Positions 33,135 through 45,526 of a stretch of 64,000 bases of DNA are shown here, piece by piece (positions within the stretch are counted from its first letter, which is position 1; the number at the start of each line of letters is the position of its first letter). The DNA comes from Planoprotostelium fungivorum (Eukaryota > Evosea > Variosea > Cavosteliida > Cavosteliaceae): positions 81,991-145,990 of the forward strand of contig MDYQ01000041.1 in the NCBI GenBank assembly GCA_003024175.1. The letters are read 5' to 3'. A model generated the notes under the pieces. That model was not told the origin of the DNA and ran no database searches. It saw only the letters and a program-made list of their open reading frames with translations. The translations under genes were made by a program, and so were the position numbers.

Positions 33135-36100
33135 TTATCTATTGTCTACGTTGCATACTGAAAGGATGTTGCTTCTCATCGTAGTCAAAAAGGTCTCCAA
33201 CTTTTCTTGCAACGCCCTCATATCTGTTGGACACCACGTGGAATGATACAGGAGGGCACTCCCAACAACTTCCATCTGTTTGTGTAATGCTCTCCTAAGA
33301 TGCTGCTTCAGAGGTTCTGAGTAAGCGACGTCCTCAGTGGGATCGTTTTCCTCTTCATCGTTGAGAAATGCTTGTTGGTATTTGAATATGCCTCCATTCA
33401 CTGCTGCATCAATGACTCCTGTTACGTTCAGTACAATGCTGTTCGATTTTCGTACCATTGAGAATCATTGTGAGAGGTTTGATATCCACTGGTTTTCTAC
33501 TGAGTGTCTGCTGACGCTTCAATTCTTGTACAAGGTCCGCCACTTCATTTGTCTTCTTCTCGATGCTGTTGATGGCATTCACCAGTGGATTGAGCTCCAC
33601 AACCTTGACAGATCAATTGATCACATGGCATGTGCAATTCACCTGCGATCTCACGATCTGAGCTCTCTTGAACAGAGATGGAAAAGAGACTTCAGAGGTG
33701 AAATAAGTATTTTGTAACCACAAATCCTGATGAAACCCGTCAGTCCTGGTGAAGACAATCAAGTGCTCACCGAGAACTCGTTTCCCTCCTGTTTCTTTCC
33801 CTTTCTCACTGGTTTGGAATACATAAAAAAGCAAGCCGTGTTACGATCTTGGAAGCTCCTCACGTGTGCTGGTAGCTGCAATTCCTTAACGTCACTCACA
33901 AGCACAAAGGGCACCTTTGACACTAGATCCTGTTCGGTCAACCCAGGATTGATGAGGGACTTGGATCGACTTCCGGATGAGGCTGACATCTTCTTTTGGT
34001 TCTGAAACATGCTCTTCCTCGATCCACCTCCCTTCAGATGGAAGGAATTCATCATCCTCATCATGTCGTCCTCCCTGCACGGTGTGACACTCGTCACCAA
34101 CAGATCTGTTCCCTTTCATTCTTCCTTCAGAACATCACACTCACGCTGTCCCTGTCCAGACGTGATGTCTTGCGTGGGCTCGGTCGATTTCAACAAGTCT
34201 GCGTTTGGAAACTGCGACCTTATCTCGTCCGTGAAATCGGAAATGCTCTTCAATGCTTCTCCACGATAGATGAACTCCCTCCCCTCCTCTCTTTGAGTCT
34301 CTCGTCGATCATCTCTCTTCTCACCTTCAGATTCGGGGGGAAGCCTTGGCCGTAGAAACCGACGCGGAAGTATTCGGGAGGGAATCTGGAGACGTTCTTG
34401 ATCTTCTCGTAGAAGAGAGCCTCCCTCTCCAGTAGATCGACGTAGGTGGAATAGTCTCGATTCATCTCTGCCCTCCTCCGTAACTCTTTGGTGAACTCGA
34501 TCGCTTTCTCCCAGTAATTTCCCTTGTCCAACAGTTCGATGCATTGATTCAAGATCTTCTCCTTTCAACGAGTCATATTCAGTGATCACGTAGGTACCTC
34601 ACCTTTCTGATGCAGCTGGGCTCGTCAGGAAATCGATACGAGAACAATTGGAACGCTCTCGTCATCTCTTGATTCCAGGACAACAGATCAGCGTGCAGGA
34701 GTAACGTCAATCCAGCTTCGAGGTAGTTCTTAGCCGCCTCCTGTTGGTTGCACAGCATGTGAACGTATTTGATGTATGCATCTTTCCTCTCCGTTTTCTT
34801 GAGATACTCCTGAACCAACGTCACCGCTTTCACTCCTCAGAGAGCTCACCATGACCTTCATGGTGGCAGCCGTTCGCTCCTGCTGGTACTCCTGACCGTC
34901 AGGGAACGTCTTCATTTCGAACAAGAGCGAGAGCAATTGTCTCATTCCAGAGAAGAACGGCTGACACTGCCGGTACAGTGCCGGATTCGATTTCGATTTC
35001 TCCTCGATCCTGTTTCGTTCAGCAGGAGAATGAAAGAACTCTCACCGATCGAAGGTCCTCTCGAAGATGGAACGATCGACTCTCCCTTGATTGACGAGTC
35101 TGTCTAAGACGTCGATGGTCTGGCTCTCTGTCTTGGGTAGAAGTCGAGCGACTCTCGCGTGATCTCTGTCTCTGTGACTCATGACCCCCTCGTCGGTGTT
35201 GTTTTCGGTCACGATGTTCACTTTGAATTCGGTGACGAGGAAAGAGAAGTACATGTCCGCCGCCGCATCTTGAAACATACCGTGAGGAATCTGTTCGATG
35301 TGAAGGAGAAAGGGGGATGTGAGATGAATAGAGATGAGGATACGATGAAGAGGGAGATGATTCTACCCAAGAGAGGAGGAAATAAGATCCTTTCCTCCCC
35401 CAATTCGATCCAATTGAGTAGGTGCATTTTGCAGAGGTGAGAGGGGATGTATCCGTACAATTCGACCATTCTTGCGGCCCTCTTATCATCCATCTCCACG
35501 AGGGAAGCGAAGGTGAGTAACATCACCTCGTGGATCAGATTGAGGTACGTGCTCCACGTCTCCACCGTCTCTCTCTTCCCATCGTCCCTCACATCTCTCC
35601 TCCCTCCTCGATCTGATCCCCTCTCCACGCTGTCTCTCCTTTGAAGGTTGCCGTCGTTCGTCGGTGATAGTATGATGCTCGGCATCGTGTTGCTCCTCTC
35701 TGTCACTCTCCGCTGAATCTGCGGTGACTCTTGATGGTCGATCGGGAGGGGAATCGTATCTCTTATCTGCGGCTCTAATACGCGCAGTGCCTAAGCGAGT
35801 GAGAAGGAGATCGAACGAGATACGCACGTGGAGGATGGCGACGTACTGCCTCCATAGGAGAGCGGTCCATCGTGGAGGAATGACTTCACTGTGGAGGACG
35901 TTCAACAGGTATTGCACCGCACAGCTGATGAAATGAGAGGTCTGCTGACAGTCAACATCTGCATTCGCATTCACTCTCGATGCATCACCTTCTTGGCGGA
36001 CTCCACCGTGAGCATCAATTTTTCGAATTGGGAGGGTGTGGCGCTGTGAAATATCGAGATGACCGTCACGGCTGCGATCTGCTTCTCTTCTTTCTTCTTT

Positions 36101-39100
36101 AGAGTTGAACCCATGGCTAGGAGATTGGGCAGGATCAATACCATATCGGTATCGACTTCTTTGACGTTGGGAGATGTTTCCATGATGCTCCTTAGCAGAT
36201 AGATGGACGGCTGGTGATCCTCTGACCGAACGATGTTCTCTCGCAGGGCTTCGTATGCGATCTTGAGGAGTTTTGGACGATACTCTGCGCTCGTTCATTC
36301 ACTTGATGTCGATTGAATCTCACCACTGTCAGAGGAGAGACACGTGTCCGTGATGATGTACCGAAACAAGTTGATCTTTTCTCCGTGGATGATGGGAACC
36401 TTATCGTTGAAGATTACGTGCGAGGTGAAATTCTCCACCAGATTGAATAGCCTCGATGGCTTATACATCTCTTTGACGGCCGATATTAAGTGGCCCATGT
36501 TCTGCATCCATCGGTATCCTCGAGATGGATCGAAATCTTACCTTTATGGCGAGCGTTTGAACGACAAGTTTCGTGGGATTCGATTGTAGCATCAGCTCTT
36601 GGATGGAATTGACCAGAATCGTGACGTTCTTCACCACCTCTCGCTTCTCCTCTTTCGTCTTAGCGGACCTCTCGATCGACTTTTTGATGATCTTAAATAG
36701 GTATTCCACGGCCTGGTCAAGTCAATGAATAGGATCTATTCATTGTATCGTCTCACTCTCAATGAATTCGTCAACTGCTTAAAATTGGAATCATGATCGT
36801 CGTTAAGATAATGCTGGAGGCATTGGAATAATTTGTTGTGTACGTCCTTAATGTCAGTGGAGGGATCTTCGATCAGACGATCGAGAAGGTATTTCATGGG
36901 AAACTTGGAGGAAGAGATGAAGGAGTTCAATATCAAAACTAGAGAATCGAAGATGGAGAGGAGGTAAGTGTCCATGGTGACGTGCCTTACTATGGCAAAG
37001 AGATCCTCGAATACGATGTGTCCGTACTGCGTACTGTCATTTTCTTCATTATTGAACTATTATCACCTTCATGAGATCATAATGATCAGCGAAAGAGATG
37101 TCGAAGGCAACAGAAGTCATGTCTGAATGATTTCTCCAATTCCTCAACTTGACGATGGCAGCTGCATATCATCAGACGAACAACATCTCTTGTGTCACTC
37201 ACAGTTGTGAGTCATCGAACTGGATGTCAACTGCAGAGAGATCTTGAGCTGTTCGTTCTTTCTAGGGACCAGTCTGAATTCTTCCAAGTGGATCAGAAGG
37301 TACCAATAAATGAAATGATGTATGAGCGGAGAGAGGATGATTGACTCACCATGACTGTCCATCAGATAAGAAGCCAATGGTAGCTTCTTTTGAGCGATTT
37401 TGGGATCGACAGGCTTGTAGATCTGCATCACATGCTCTCCATCTGATATGACAGTTCCGTCGAATTTGACCATCTTGATGAATGAGAATCCTATGGGTGT
37501 CGCTGTCCCATCTGATGATCATCAGCACCGCAAAAGATCACGTGTAATGGACATAGACGTAGAGAATGTGATATAGACATCGACATGTGGTATAAACAAT
37601 ATTCACCCGAATGAACTTCTCTGAATTCGAACTTCAAGTGAGATCGATTCCACAAATGGATGGGAATATCCATCTTGATCAGCTCTTTGTACTGTGGATT
37701 GTTGTTGTGATAATAGATGCAGCTGCGCCACTCTGATTTCGGTGCTCGTGTATTACCTCCCCATCGGATGCCATCCTGTCCTCCTTGAGACCCACTCTTC
37801 ATTCTCCCCCACCTTGATTCGCTCTCCATCGTCCAACGACGCTTCCACTATGATCTGCATGATGATGAACGTATGAAGAGGGAACAGACTCACCTCTATA
37901 CTCTTTGCTCCTTCGAATGAAGCAGAGTCTAACGTGCAATACAAGTCGTGCCTCTTGTCTGTGCTCAAGATGACCTGCAATCATCAATCGTCATTGCTTC
38001 TTCACAATACCTCAGAAGGGAAGGACAGTTTGTTGATACACCTTATGTCCTTCTTGATCTTGGTCGCCTCCTCTAAGCTGCCGTATAGCAGTGTGATCTT
38101 GCTCCTCACATCGAACGGTCTCTTCATCAGAGTTTGTGGGTCCATCAGGATCGCTGAATCAGATGAGAATGGATGCAGATTTGATGGTGAAAGATATCAC
38201 CATCGAAGACATCGAGGAGAGGGGAATCATCACGGAGTTGGTAGAACTGAATAGAGTGAGCGAGGGACTTCTCTTGATGAAGATCCGATAGAGAAACGAT
38301 GCCACAGGCGTAGGGTCTCCTGAATTCTTGTGTGACTTTGCTCTTCTTCTCTCCTTCCGAGAGCAACTTTCCTCTTCTGATGACCCTGCAGACCATGTGC
38401 AGATTGTTTCCCATCAAATCCTTCTGCTCCAATTGCTGAATCGCACGATCAGACGGAGGAATGACAAGGATCACATGATAACAACTCACGGAGAAGATGA
38501 CATCCAACTTGGTATCATCCAACAGGTCGTATAAACCCGATCGGTCTAATAAGACCTGAAACTCTTCCGTTAATATCTTCCACTCCGTCCTCTCTTCTGT
38601 CTTTTGGACTGAGTACAGCGCGAAATTGAACTCGGTCTCTTCTCCGATCTACTCCACGTCATTTCTTCTTCTCCCTCACACTCACACTCGTCAGTTGGAT
38701 CTTGTCGATGTTCAAGTGCAGGTGATACCTCTTGTCGACTCGACTTCCCTCTCCCTCCTCTTCTGCTCCTTCTTCCGCCAAGATCTTCCTCTCGATCTCT
38801 TTGTACTGTCTCCCTTCAGTCATCACTCCTCTCTACACTCTCACTCGATCCAACAGAGAGAAGGAGTGTTCCTCTAATGTATCCATGGCGGATGCATCGA
38901 TGGCCGCTTGTATTCTACTCCCGCGTCACCTCACCTCAAAGATACACCACTCACTTGGTCATGGTCGTAGTCTGCGCGTGCCCATTCGCTCCGTTCTTTG
39001 TCAATCTCCTGGCCTGATGAACGACCTCCTTCTTCTCCTCCGCCGTCATGCTCTCGGTTCCTTCTGATTCTCTCTCCTTTCCTTTCGCTCTGCTCCATGT

Positions 39101-39859
39101 CACCCTCTCCATTGTGAGATGATCTCACGCATTGTGTTGGCTGAGGGAAGTGATGGAGAAGGAATTGTGTCTGGAATGTCTTCCGTGCTGAGGAACGTAG
39201 TGACCTATCTCTACGGGATCGACACAATTAGCGGGGAAGATTCCGATGCTGCCTATTGAATTCCTCCCTATCCACCATGTACTACCCTTCTTCAATACTT
39301 GTATGTACTCTCCCTTGCCAAACGATAACTTTGGTATCTCGTTCTTCATCTCCAATCTCTCTTCTTCGAAGGGAAAGAGTGTCTGTGAGAGTTCATCTTA
39401 CATCCATGCGGAGCACACACCTGTGCCTCTGTGATGGCATCTTCTCGGCACATGAGGTATTTAGAGGGTATGATGACTGTCACTCCTTCTTCCGTCGTGC
39501 ACTTCCACAATTCAGGATGCTCTTTCGAGAGCACTGTCACTTTTTGTGCATTGACGAGCTGAGCGTTGCTCCCTGCATCATCCGATCAATTATTGTGAAG
39601 ATGGTGAATGCGGAAATAACATACCTCGATCAGGTCCCGCATACTTGCACAAGACGTCGAAGAGGAGGTGTGCAGTTGTGATCTCTGTTACGTACTTGGC
39701 GGGAATCTTCCCTATTCTCGTTCCGTTGCTTGCCTCCCACCAAGAGGGGTGCTCTTTAGAAGTCAACGTTAGGATCTCGCCCACTTGAATCGACAACTCG
39801 GAATCATTGCGTGCTATGAAATTGATGTTTACGTGAAGCTTTGTTTCTTGAACGTCCAT
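33135..39859 (-). CDS. DOCK-family RhoGEF (DHR1-DHR2) with three N-terminal SH3 domains
   Basis: About 30 exons; I followed the frame through every junction. Order: SH3-1 (NINFIARNDSELSIQVGEIL, WW, IPAKYV), SH3-2 (LVNAQKVTVLSKEHPELWK, IPSKYL), SH3-3 (LSFGKGEYIQVLKKGSTWWI, FPANCV), a charged linker, DHR1/C2 (YYHNNNPQYKELIKMDIPI, LKFEFREVHS, FDGTVISDGEHVMQIYK), a long helical armadillo-like middle, and DHR2 with lobe A (IELLDKGNYWEKAIEFTKEL), YFRVGFYGQGFPPNLK, and lobe C ending NPLVNAINSIE, MILNGVIDAAVNGGIFKYQQAF. DHR1 binds PtdInsP3 and DHR2 activates Rac-type GTPases, placing it upstream of Arp2/3. Animal DOCK1-type proteins have one SH3. The start at 39859 is one of several in-frame Met codons. 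Confidence 0.9.
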
Positions 39860-40366
39860 CAGGCTCTGTTGGGCGGGTGTTTGAGCGTAAACTACAAAAG
39901 CGCGAATATTCGGATTTATCATTATCCTAATATGCCACTTTCTTGAACAGAGGACCAACACTCGTCGGTCTTTGATCATATTATATCGAGATCGAATCCC
40001 TAACACCGTATTTCATTACCACAGAGCGGGTGTTAAAGCCGTAAAACGGTCTTCAGTTACTTAATGTACGGTCATTCCCAGCCTCTTGAATGAGGGAAAA
40101 ATGAGATACCTGGTCTGTTGCCTCACACCGTCATCGCATCTACAAGACGAGTCACCGGGAAGTCAGACCTGTACACCACTTCCTCAATTGATGAATGATG
40201 TGCTTCAGCACTGAACAACAGATGAGCAACCTTGGGGGTGTTAAGATCTGATCTGTATTTGTACGGTCGATTTTCCCTGAAATTGCCTGAGGTTGGCTAG
40301 ATGAAAGTTGTATATCATATCTCAAGCACACAATTTGTTTGAGGATGTTGGAGTGGAGCAATCGAT
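39860..40366. other. Intergenic region between DOCK and TMEM50 genes
   Basis: About 500 bp. The left end holds the likely leader of the DOCK gene (in-frame upstream Met codons up to about 39985). The rest, up to the TMEM50 stop, shows no gene, RNA or repeat that I recognise. Confidence 0.45.
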
Positions 40367-41007
40367 TTATAGCGATCCGTATTCATATTCGTCAGACTTG
40401 ATTGTCTTACATCCCAAGAGAGTGATAGAGCTGGGAGAGGTTAACTCCATCATCTCGATCAGACCCACCTCAAAAAGATGAGGAAATTCTGCACAGTGAG
40501 AGCGACACCGGGGTACACTTGACCAGAAGGGTTGTTCGAGTGAGAAAGATAATTGGCAGCCATAATCCATATTCCCGCCGCGATGGCTCCAAGAGAAACC
40601 AAAAAACTGGCAAATAACCACACGCGAACCTTCAATCAGTTGATTTAATACTCTCAGACACGTCACGCACCTTGCTTGACACTTCTTCATCAAAGATGTT
40701 TGTGCTCTCCAAAGAGACAAGGTTAGTCCTAGGATTGATTTGAATAACACCTCCATTAATACACTCACATAATGAGTCCAAGGGTGGCGACCAAACCTGG
40801 AATGTAATACACCACTTTGACCGTGGCAGGATGGTCATCTGGGTGATCTTGCTCTTGTTTATGACTCCAGACGTGAGAATCAATCCATAACCACCAAGCG
40901 ACAGCGAACTGTTTTGCTCAGAGGATGATTATTGATTAACAAGAAAGACTCACGGTGATTCCAGCAAACACTGGTAAAAAGGTTCTAATCAAATTATTGG
41001 TACTCAT
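40367..41007 (-). CDS. TMEM50/Vps68 (UPF0220) family membrane protein
   Basis: 158 residues from exons 41007-40954, 40908-40769, 40728-40671, 40629-40469 and 40430-40367. Four hydrophobic segments: LPVFAGITFAVAWWLWID, YYIPGLVATLGLIM, VWLFASFLVSLGAIAAGIWI and YPGVALTVQNFLIFLSSI. The pair of motifs around WWLWIDS and YPGVALTVQNFLIFL is typical of the family. In yeast the homologue Vps68 partners Vps55 in late endosome to vacuole transport, and human TMEM50 proteins are in the same family. Endosomal location is therefore likely. Length matches the family (about 158-184). Confidence 0.85.
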
Positions 41008-41393
41008 GGATGTCTTGTTGCTGTCTGGTGTTGTTGAATTGTTTTGTTGCGTAAACTCATCTTTTCGTCAAAAAAGGCTTTTCATTGAACAGGACACATC
41101 CGTTGCGAAAGATAATAGTACAATAATCAATCACTATTCGACAGTTAGGTAGAGTGTCTGACAACATCATTTGTTACATCAACATAGATTTGTACCATGA
41201 AGAGGCCAATGAACAGAATACCGAAATCAACCTCGCGGTCACATGGATCTTGTATGTTTATAAAATATAGTGGATGATCTCCGTAGGCCATGCTTTGTTG
41301 TCCTAGCACCAGCAGGACCTGGTTCAGCTAAAGTAATCGAGAAAGCGTTGTAAATATGGTCTGGAATTTATAGTGATGCGCATCGGATACAAC
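41008..41393. promoter_or_regulatory. Divergent promoter region of TMEM50 and HMG-box genes
   Basis: 386 bp between two start codons read outwards. No recognisable element and no alternative gene. The open frames here are short and carry no family signature. Confidence 0.35.
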
Positions 41394-41853
41394 ATGGGAA
41401 GACAGAGAGCGAGGGATTCCACAGATCGACCAAATAAGAGAAGAGCGAAAGGAGACCCGCAAGCTCCGAAACGTCCAAGATCTGCATTTATGTTCTATTG
41501 CATCGAGCACAGACCGCAACTGAATATGAAGGTATGTGGTTCGTAAAGTCGAATCTAAAATAATCGAAAGCCCGTCGAGGCCTCTCGAGCCTTGGGAGAG
41601 AGTTGGAGGAATTATCCAGAAGAAGAGAAGAAGGTACGATACATCACTGAATCATCGCTGAATGCAGCAGAGATACAACGAAATGGCAGAGGAAGATCGA
41701 CTGAGGTACCGAAACGAGTCGAGAGAATACCTCTCACGATCATCCAAGACGAATCAAATGGACGCCGCGGAGGCTGTGACCCTTCTGGGAATGGAACTTC
41801 CTCTCGGTTCAAGTGAGGACGAAGACTTTTCTGTAAATAATAAGCTCGAGTAA
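41394..41853 (+). CDS. HMG-box DNA-binding protein
   Basis: 128 residues from exons 41394-41531, 41571-41633 and 41668-41853. A single HMG box occupies about residues 24-92: DPQAPKRPRSAFMFYCIEH, then ALGESWRNYPEEEKK and YNEMAEEDRLRYRNESREY. It has a basic N-terminus (DRPNKRRAKG) and an acidic C-terminal tail (SSEDEDFS). The PKRPRSAF start of helix 1 marks the non-sequence-specific HMGB/NHP6 type that bends DNA and assists nucleosome remodelling. Length matches small HMGB proteins. It converges with ETFDH across 141 bp. Confidence 0.92.
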
Positions 41854-41994
41854 ACCCCTTTTGTCATTGGCGTTCGAATTGATGTTATGACTCCGATTGG
41901 GATCAGAGTGACGATGAGCACAAGGGACGCAGATTGAAGAGAAGGGATGTACGATGCACTGCACATTGGATGATTCCTTGTTATTCTCAGAGAA

Positions 41995-44213
41995 TTACAT
42001 TGTGCCGTAGGCCGGACCACCACCACCCTCGGGGGGGTAAAAGTTGATGTTCTGGAGGGGATCCTTGATGTCGCACGTCTTGCAGTGCAGGCAGTTCTGC
42101 GCGTTGATCTGCAGTTGTGGCTTCGTGTCTGCGTTGATGATCTCGTATACTCCTGCCGGGCAGTACCTGTCCCGTTCAGCGATGGAAGGATCTCGATGGC
42201 TCTCACCTCGTCTCTGGATTATCGTAGAGGGGAAGGTTGTGCTTGATGGGGATCTCGGGGTCCGTCAATTTGAGGTGAGGCGGTTGATCTTCGTTGTGGT
42301 TCGTCCCACTTCGGCTGAGACTCGTCAACAGATCGAAGGAGATCTTTCCGTCGGGCTTGGGGTACTCTGGCCTCTTGCTCTCGCTCGCCGGCTTCAAGCA
42401 CTCGTTGTCTGGTTTCTACGTCTCTCAGATTCCTCCCTTCAGTGTAAGAGGGCCTCACCTGGTGATGCAGGGTCCACGGTGCTTTTCCTCTGAAGAGGTA
42501 CGTGTCGATGGCAGAATAGGCAAATCCCGCGTAGTTGCCCCATTGGAAGGCTGGTTTCACGTTACGCACCTGCGACTCTCAGCTCTCTGCGTTGGAATCA
42601 CTTCACCTTGTGTAGATCCTCGTAGATCCAAGAGTTCTTGAATCCGTCGTGGTATCCGGCCATGCTGAAGGTGGGGGCATCGCTCTCCTTCAAGGTTTTG
42701 ATGGCCTCATCGGCAGCCAGCATACCTGATTTCATCGCATTGTGGATTCCCTGTCATCTCTCAGCCACAGAGACATCACGAATGAAGGAGAGTCATTACG
42801 AATGAAGGAGAGTCATCACCTTGATCTTGGGAACGTTGAGAAAACCAGCGGAACATCCTACGAGAGCACCACCGGGGAAATGTAGCTTGGGGATGGATTG
42901 CAGTCCACCCTCGTTGAGGGCCCTGGCACCGTAGGAGATGCACTTGGCACCCTCTAGGACGTCAGAGACGTATGGATGATGCTTGAACTGCTGGAACTGA
43001 CGGTAGGGAGAGAGGTAAGGATTCCTATAATCGAGGCCCACGACATATCCGATGGAGAGGAGGTTGTTCTCCATGTGGTACATCCACGATCCACCCCACG
43101 TGTGATTGTCTGTGGGCCATCCACTGGTGTGTACTACTCTTCCCTGCACGTGCTTGCTGGGATCTAACTCCCACACCTCCACCCATCAGCCTCCACTCCA
43201 TCGCATTCCAACGTCACCTCTTTCAGTCCGATACCGTAGATCTGTGGGTCCTTTCCTTCTCTCAGGTTGAACTTTGAGATGACTTGCTTGCTCAGATTAC
43301 CACGGCATCCTTCTGCCAAGAGCGTGATCTTGGCCTTCAGCTCCATACCTCGTGCGAAATTGTCCTGGAGGTAGATCAGCTTCCCCCTCTCGCCTCATCT
43401 CACCGTTGGCTTTCCACTCTTTCCGATTCCCACGTCACCTGTGGCAATGCCCTGCACTGTGTTTCCATCCTCAGAGTAGAGCACCTGCTCTCTGTCACTC
43501 ACTATCTCTCTCTCATATGTCACCTCGGTGGCACCGATACCGGGGAAGATGTCCACTCCGAGATCTTCAGCCTGAGCGCCCAACCAGCGAGTCAAGTTTG
43601 CGAGGGAGATGATATAGTTTCCATCGTTGTGCATCTGTGGGGGTGTGGGGAGGCGTATCGCCTGCTTCTGGAACAGCCAATAGAATCGATCCTCTTTCAC
43701 GGCTGTGTTCAATGGTGCCTGCCTCCATCAATCGATGATGTCGGAAGAACGTACCCCTCTGTCTTTCCAATCTGGGATCAGCTCGTTCAGAGCTCGTGGC
43801 TCGATCACGGCACCACTGAGAATGTGGGAACCGATCTCTCCCGCCTTTTCAACGACGCACACTCGCACCTTTCGAGTCAGAAATGTGACAAGTGATGATG
43901 TCTCACCTCTCGACCCTCTGTATTTGCCTGTTGCTTGAGTCGAATGGCTGCTGAGAGACCTGAGGGACCCCCTCCAACGATGACCACATCGTATTCGTCG
44001 GATTCTCTCGTGGCATTCATCAATTCCTTCTCTTCCTATTCTATTGTTCATACATTTTCACAGACAGAAACTCACATCGGTGAGATTGAACCCTTTGGCA
44101 GTGAATCTGGGGGCTGTCGATGAGAAAGGACGTCTCAAAGAGGGTTGATGAGCGACAGCAGAACTGTTGCCTTTTGATATACATGTCAGAGGACGCGTGA
44201 TGAGCCTGTGCAT
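41995..44213 (-). CDS. ETFDH: Electron transfer flavoprotein-ubiquinone oxidoreductase
   Basis: Mitochondrial inner-membrane enzyme that passes electrons from ETF (fatty-acid and amino-acid oxidation) to ubiquinone. About eleven exons from the ATG at 44213 to the TAA at 41995. An Arg/Ser/Thr-rich presequence ([23 protein letters not shown]) precedes the FAD motif [36 protein letters not shown], the ubiquinone-binding [22 protein letters not shown] region, and the C-terminal 4Fe-4S cluster segment [24 protein letters not shown]. The four cluster cysteines and the terminal [10 protein letters not shown] are intact. This is an ordinary, complete orthologue; co-oriented with the unknown gene 145 bp upstream. 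Confidence 0.95.
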
Positions 44214-44357
44214 CTTCCAGGTGATGTGATGCGGGACATTTACAAATCCCCATAGTTTTCGAGGAATCCTCCAAACACAACTCAAAGCACAAGAACTGTT
44301 CTCCCTCTACACTCTCATTCTCTCTACAGGTTTATTCATTTCATATCGATTCTACGT

Positions 44358-45154
44358 TCATTGCAGTGAATCGATCATGTGTATGTTTGTGGCGCTCCTG
44401 GTCAGTCTGACTGCCGGTTTCTTTCTTCTATCTTCCTTCTTGAACGCTGAATTGTTTGATACCTTGAACCCGCAACTCTTCGACAGTGGACTACCTCAAT
44501 CAGCCACAGTCAATATTCTCAACTCACTTGAGAGATACCATACGTTCGGATACTGATTCAGTTAAAGAGGCTGATCTTCCTCTCGCTCGGATAGCACTCA
44601 CTGTGTGCACCTGATGTCTCGTCATGGGGAGGTCATCAGGTGCACGCACCCTCACCGAAGATTGTGGCTTGTAGTTGCTTGTGATGAGTCCGGGAATGAC
44701 CTCAGACTTTTCTGCCGCCGTGGTGGGAGCTACTGGCCTGTACGGTGCGCTCTGTGGAGGAGTCATGAAATGAGACGGATGAGTTTCTTTACCCTCTCTC
44801 CTTTGATCCATTTCGAGATGTCGCTGAGAGAAGGTTTCCTCGATCTGTGGCGTCAGTCTTTTCCTACATCACTCGACTCACCTCTGCAGAAGTATCTCTT
44901 GCTCTATATCCCCCAGCTCCTCTTTGATCGAGTTGGTCCTCGGTCCAGTGTAAGCGGGTATCTCTGGGACTGGGTGATTTTGTCGGACCTCAAAGTTGGG
45001 TCCGCATGATGTCAAGGGGAAATTCCAAGCAGAAGCAGATGGTAGATGGGATAGAAGGTCGGACGTGTCTGTGCTGGTCGATTGAAAAGGCTTATCAGAG
45101 GTTTGACGTATCTGTAGCGTTGAGGGGAAGACAGAGACGGTAGATGTGTCCCAT
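44358..45154 (-). CDS. Hypothetical, mostly disordered protein
   Basis: About 185 residues assembled over roughly six short exons from an ATG at 45154 (an in-frame Met at 45334 is the alternative) to a TGA at 44358. Composition is Ser/Pro/Thr-rich, with short conserved-looking islands: AWNFPLTSCGPNFEVRQN, IKEELGDIEQEILLQ, SLSDISKWIKGER, SAPYRPVAP, and a basic C-terminus KKEDRRKKPAVRLTRS. One putative exon is only 9 nt, which weakens the model. No family recognised. The SDISKWIKG piece could be a short helical docking motif. Confidence 0.45.
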
Positions 45155-45526
45155 GTCTTTAAGTTGTGTTAGCGTCACAGTTTTCAGCTCAGATTTACCT
45201 GTGAGTAAGAGTCTCGAATAGCGACGAGGTTGTGAGTAGGTGTGATCACATCCATTCGATCGTATAAGGGTGTGAGATGCGCCTTGGTAATTCAGCCATT
45301 CAGAAGCAGAATATGTAACTCTCACCGTGGACATCAGGGGTATATTATCGAGAGAAGGGCAGATTATGACGACAACCGTTTGCGTAGAATGCTCGATTCA
45401 AGAAATGGTTTGAGGCATAGGGATTACCCTTTAACAATGGAGAAAGAAGATATTATATAATCTCGTGCGAAGTTTATTGGAGAATTAACTTCTCACAACG
45501 GCTCAGCATCACGATGCGCCTCGAGC

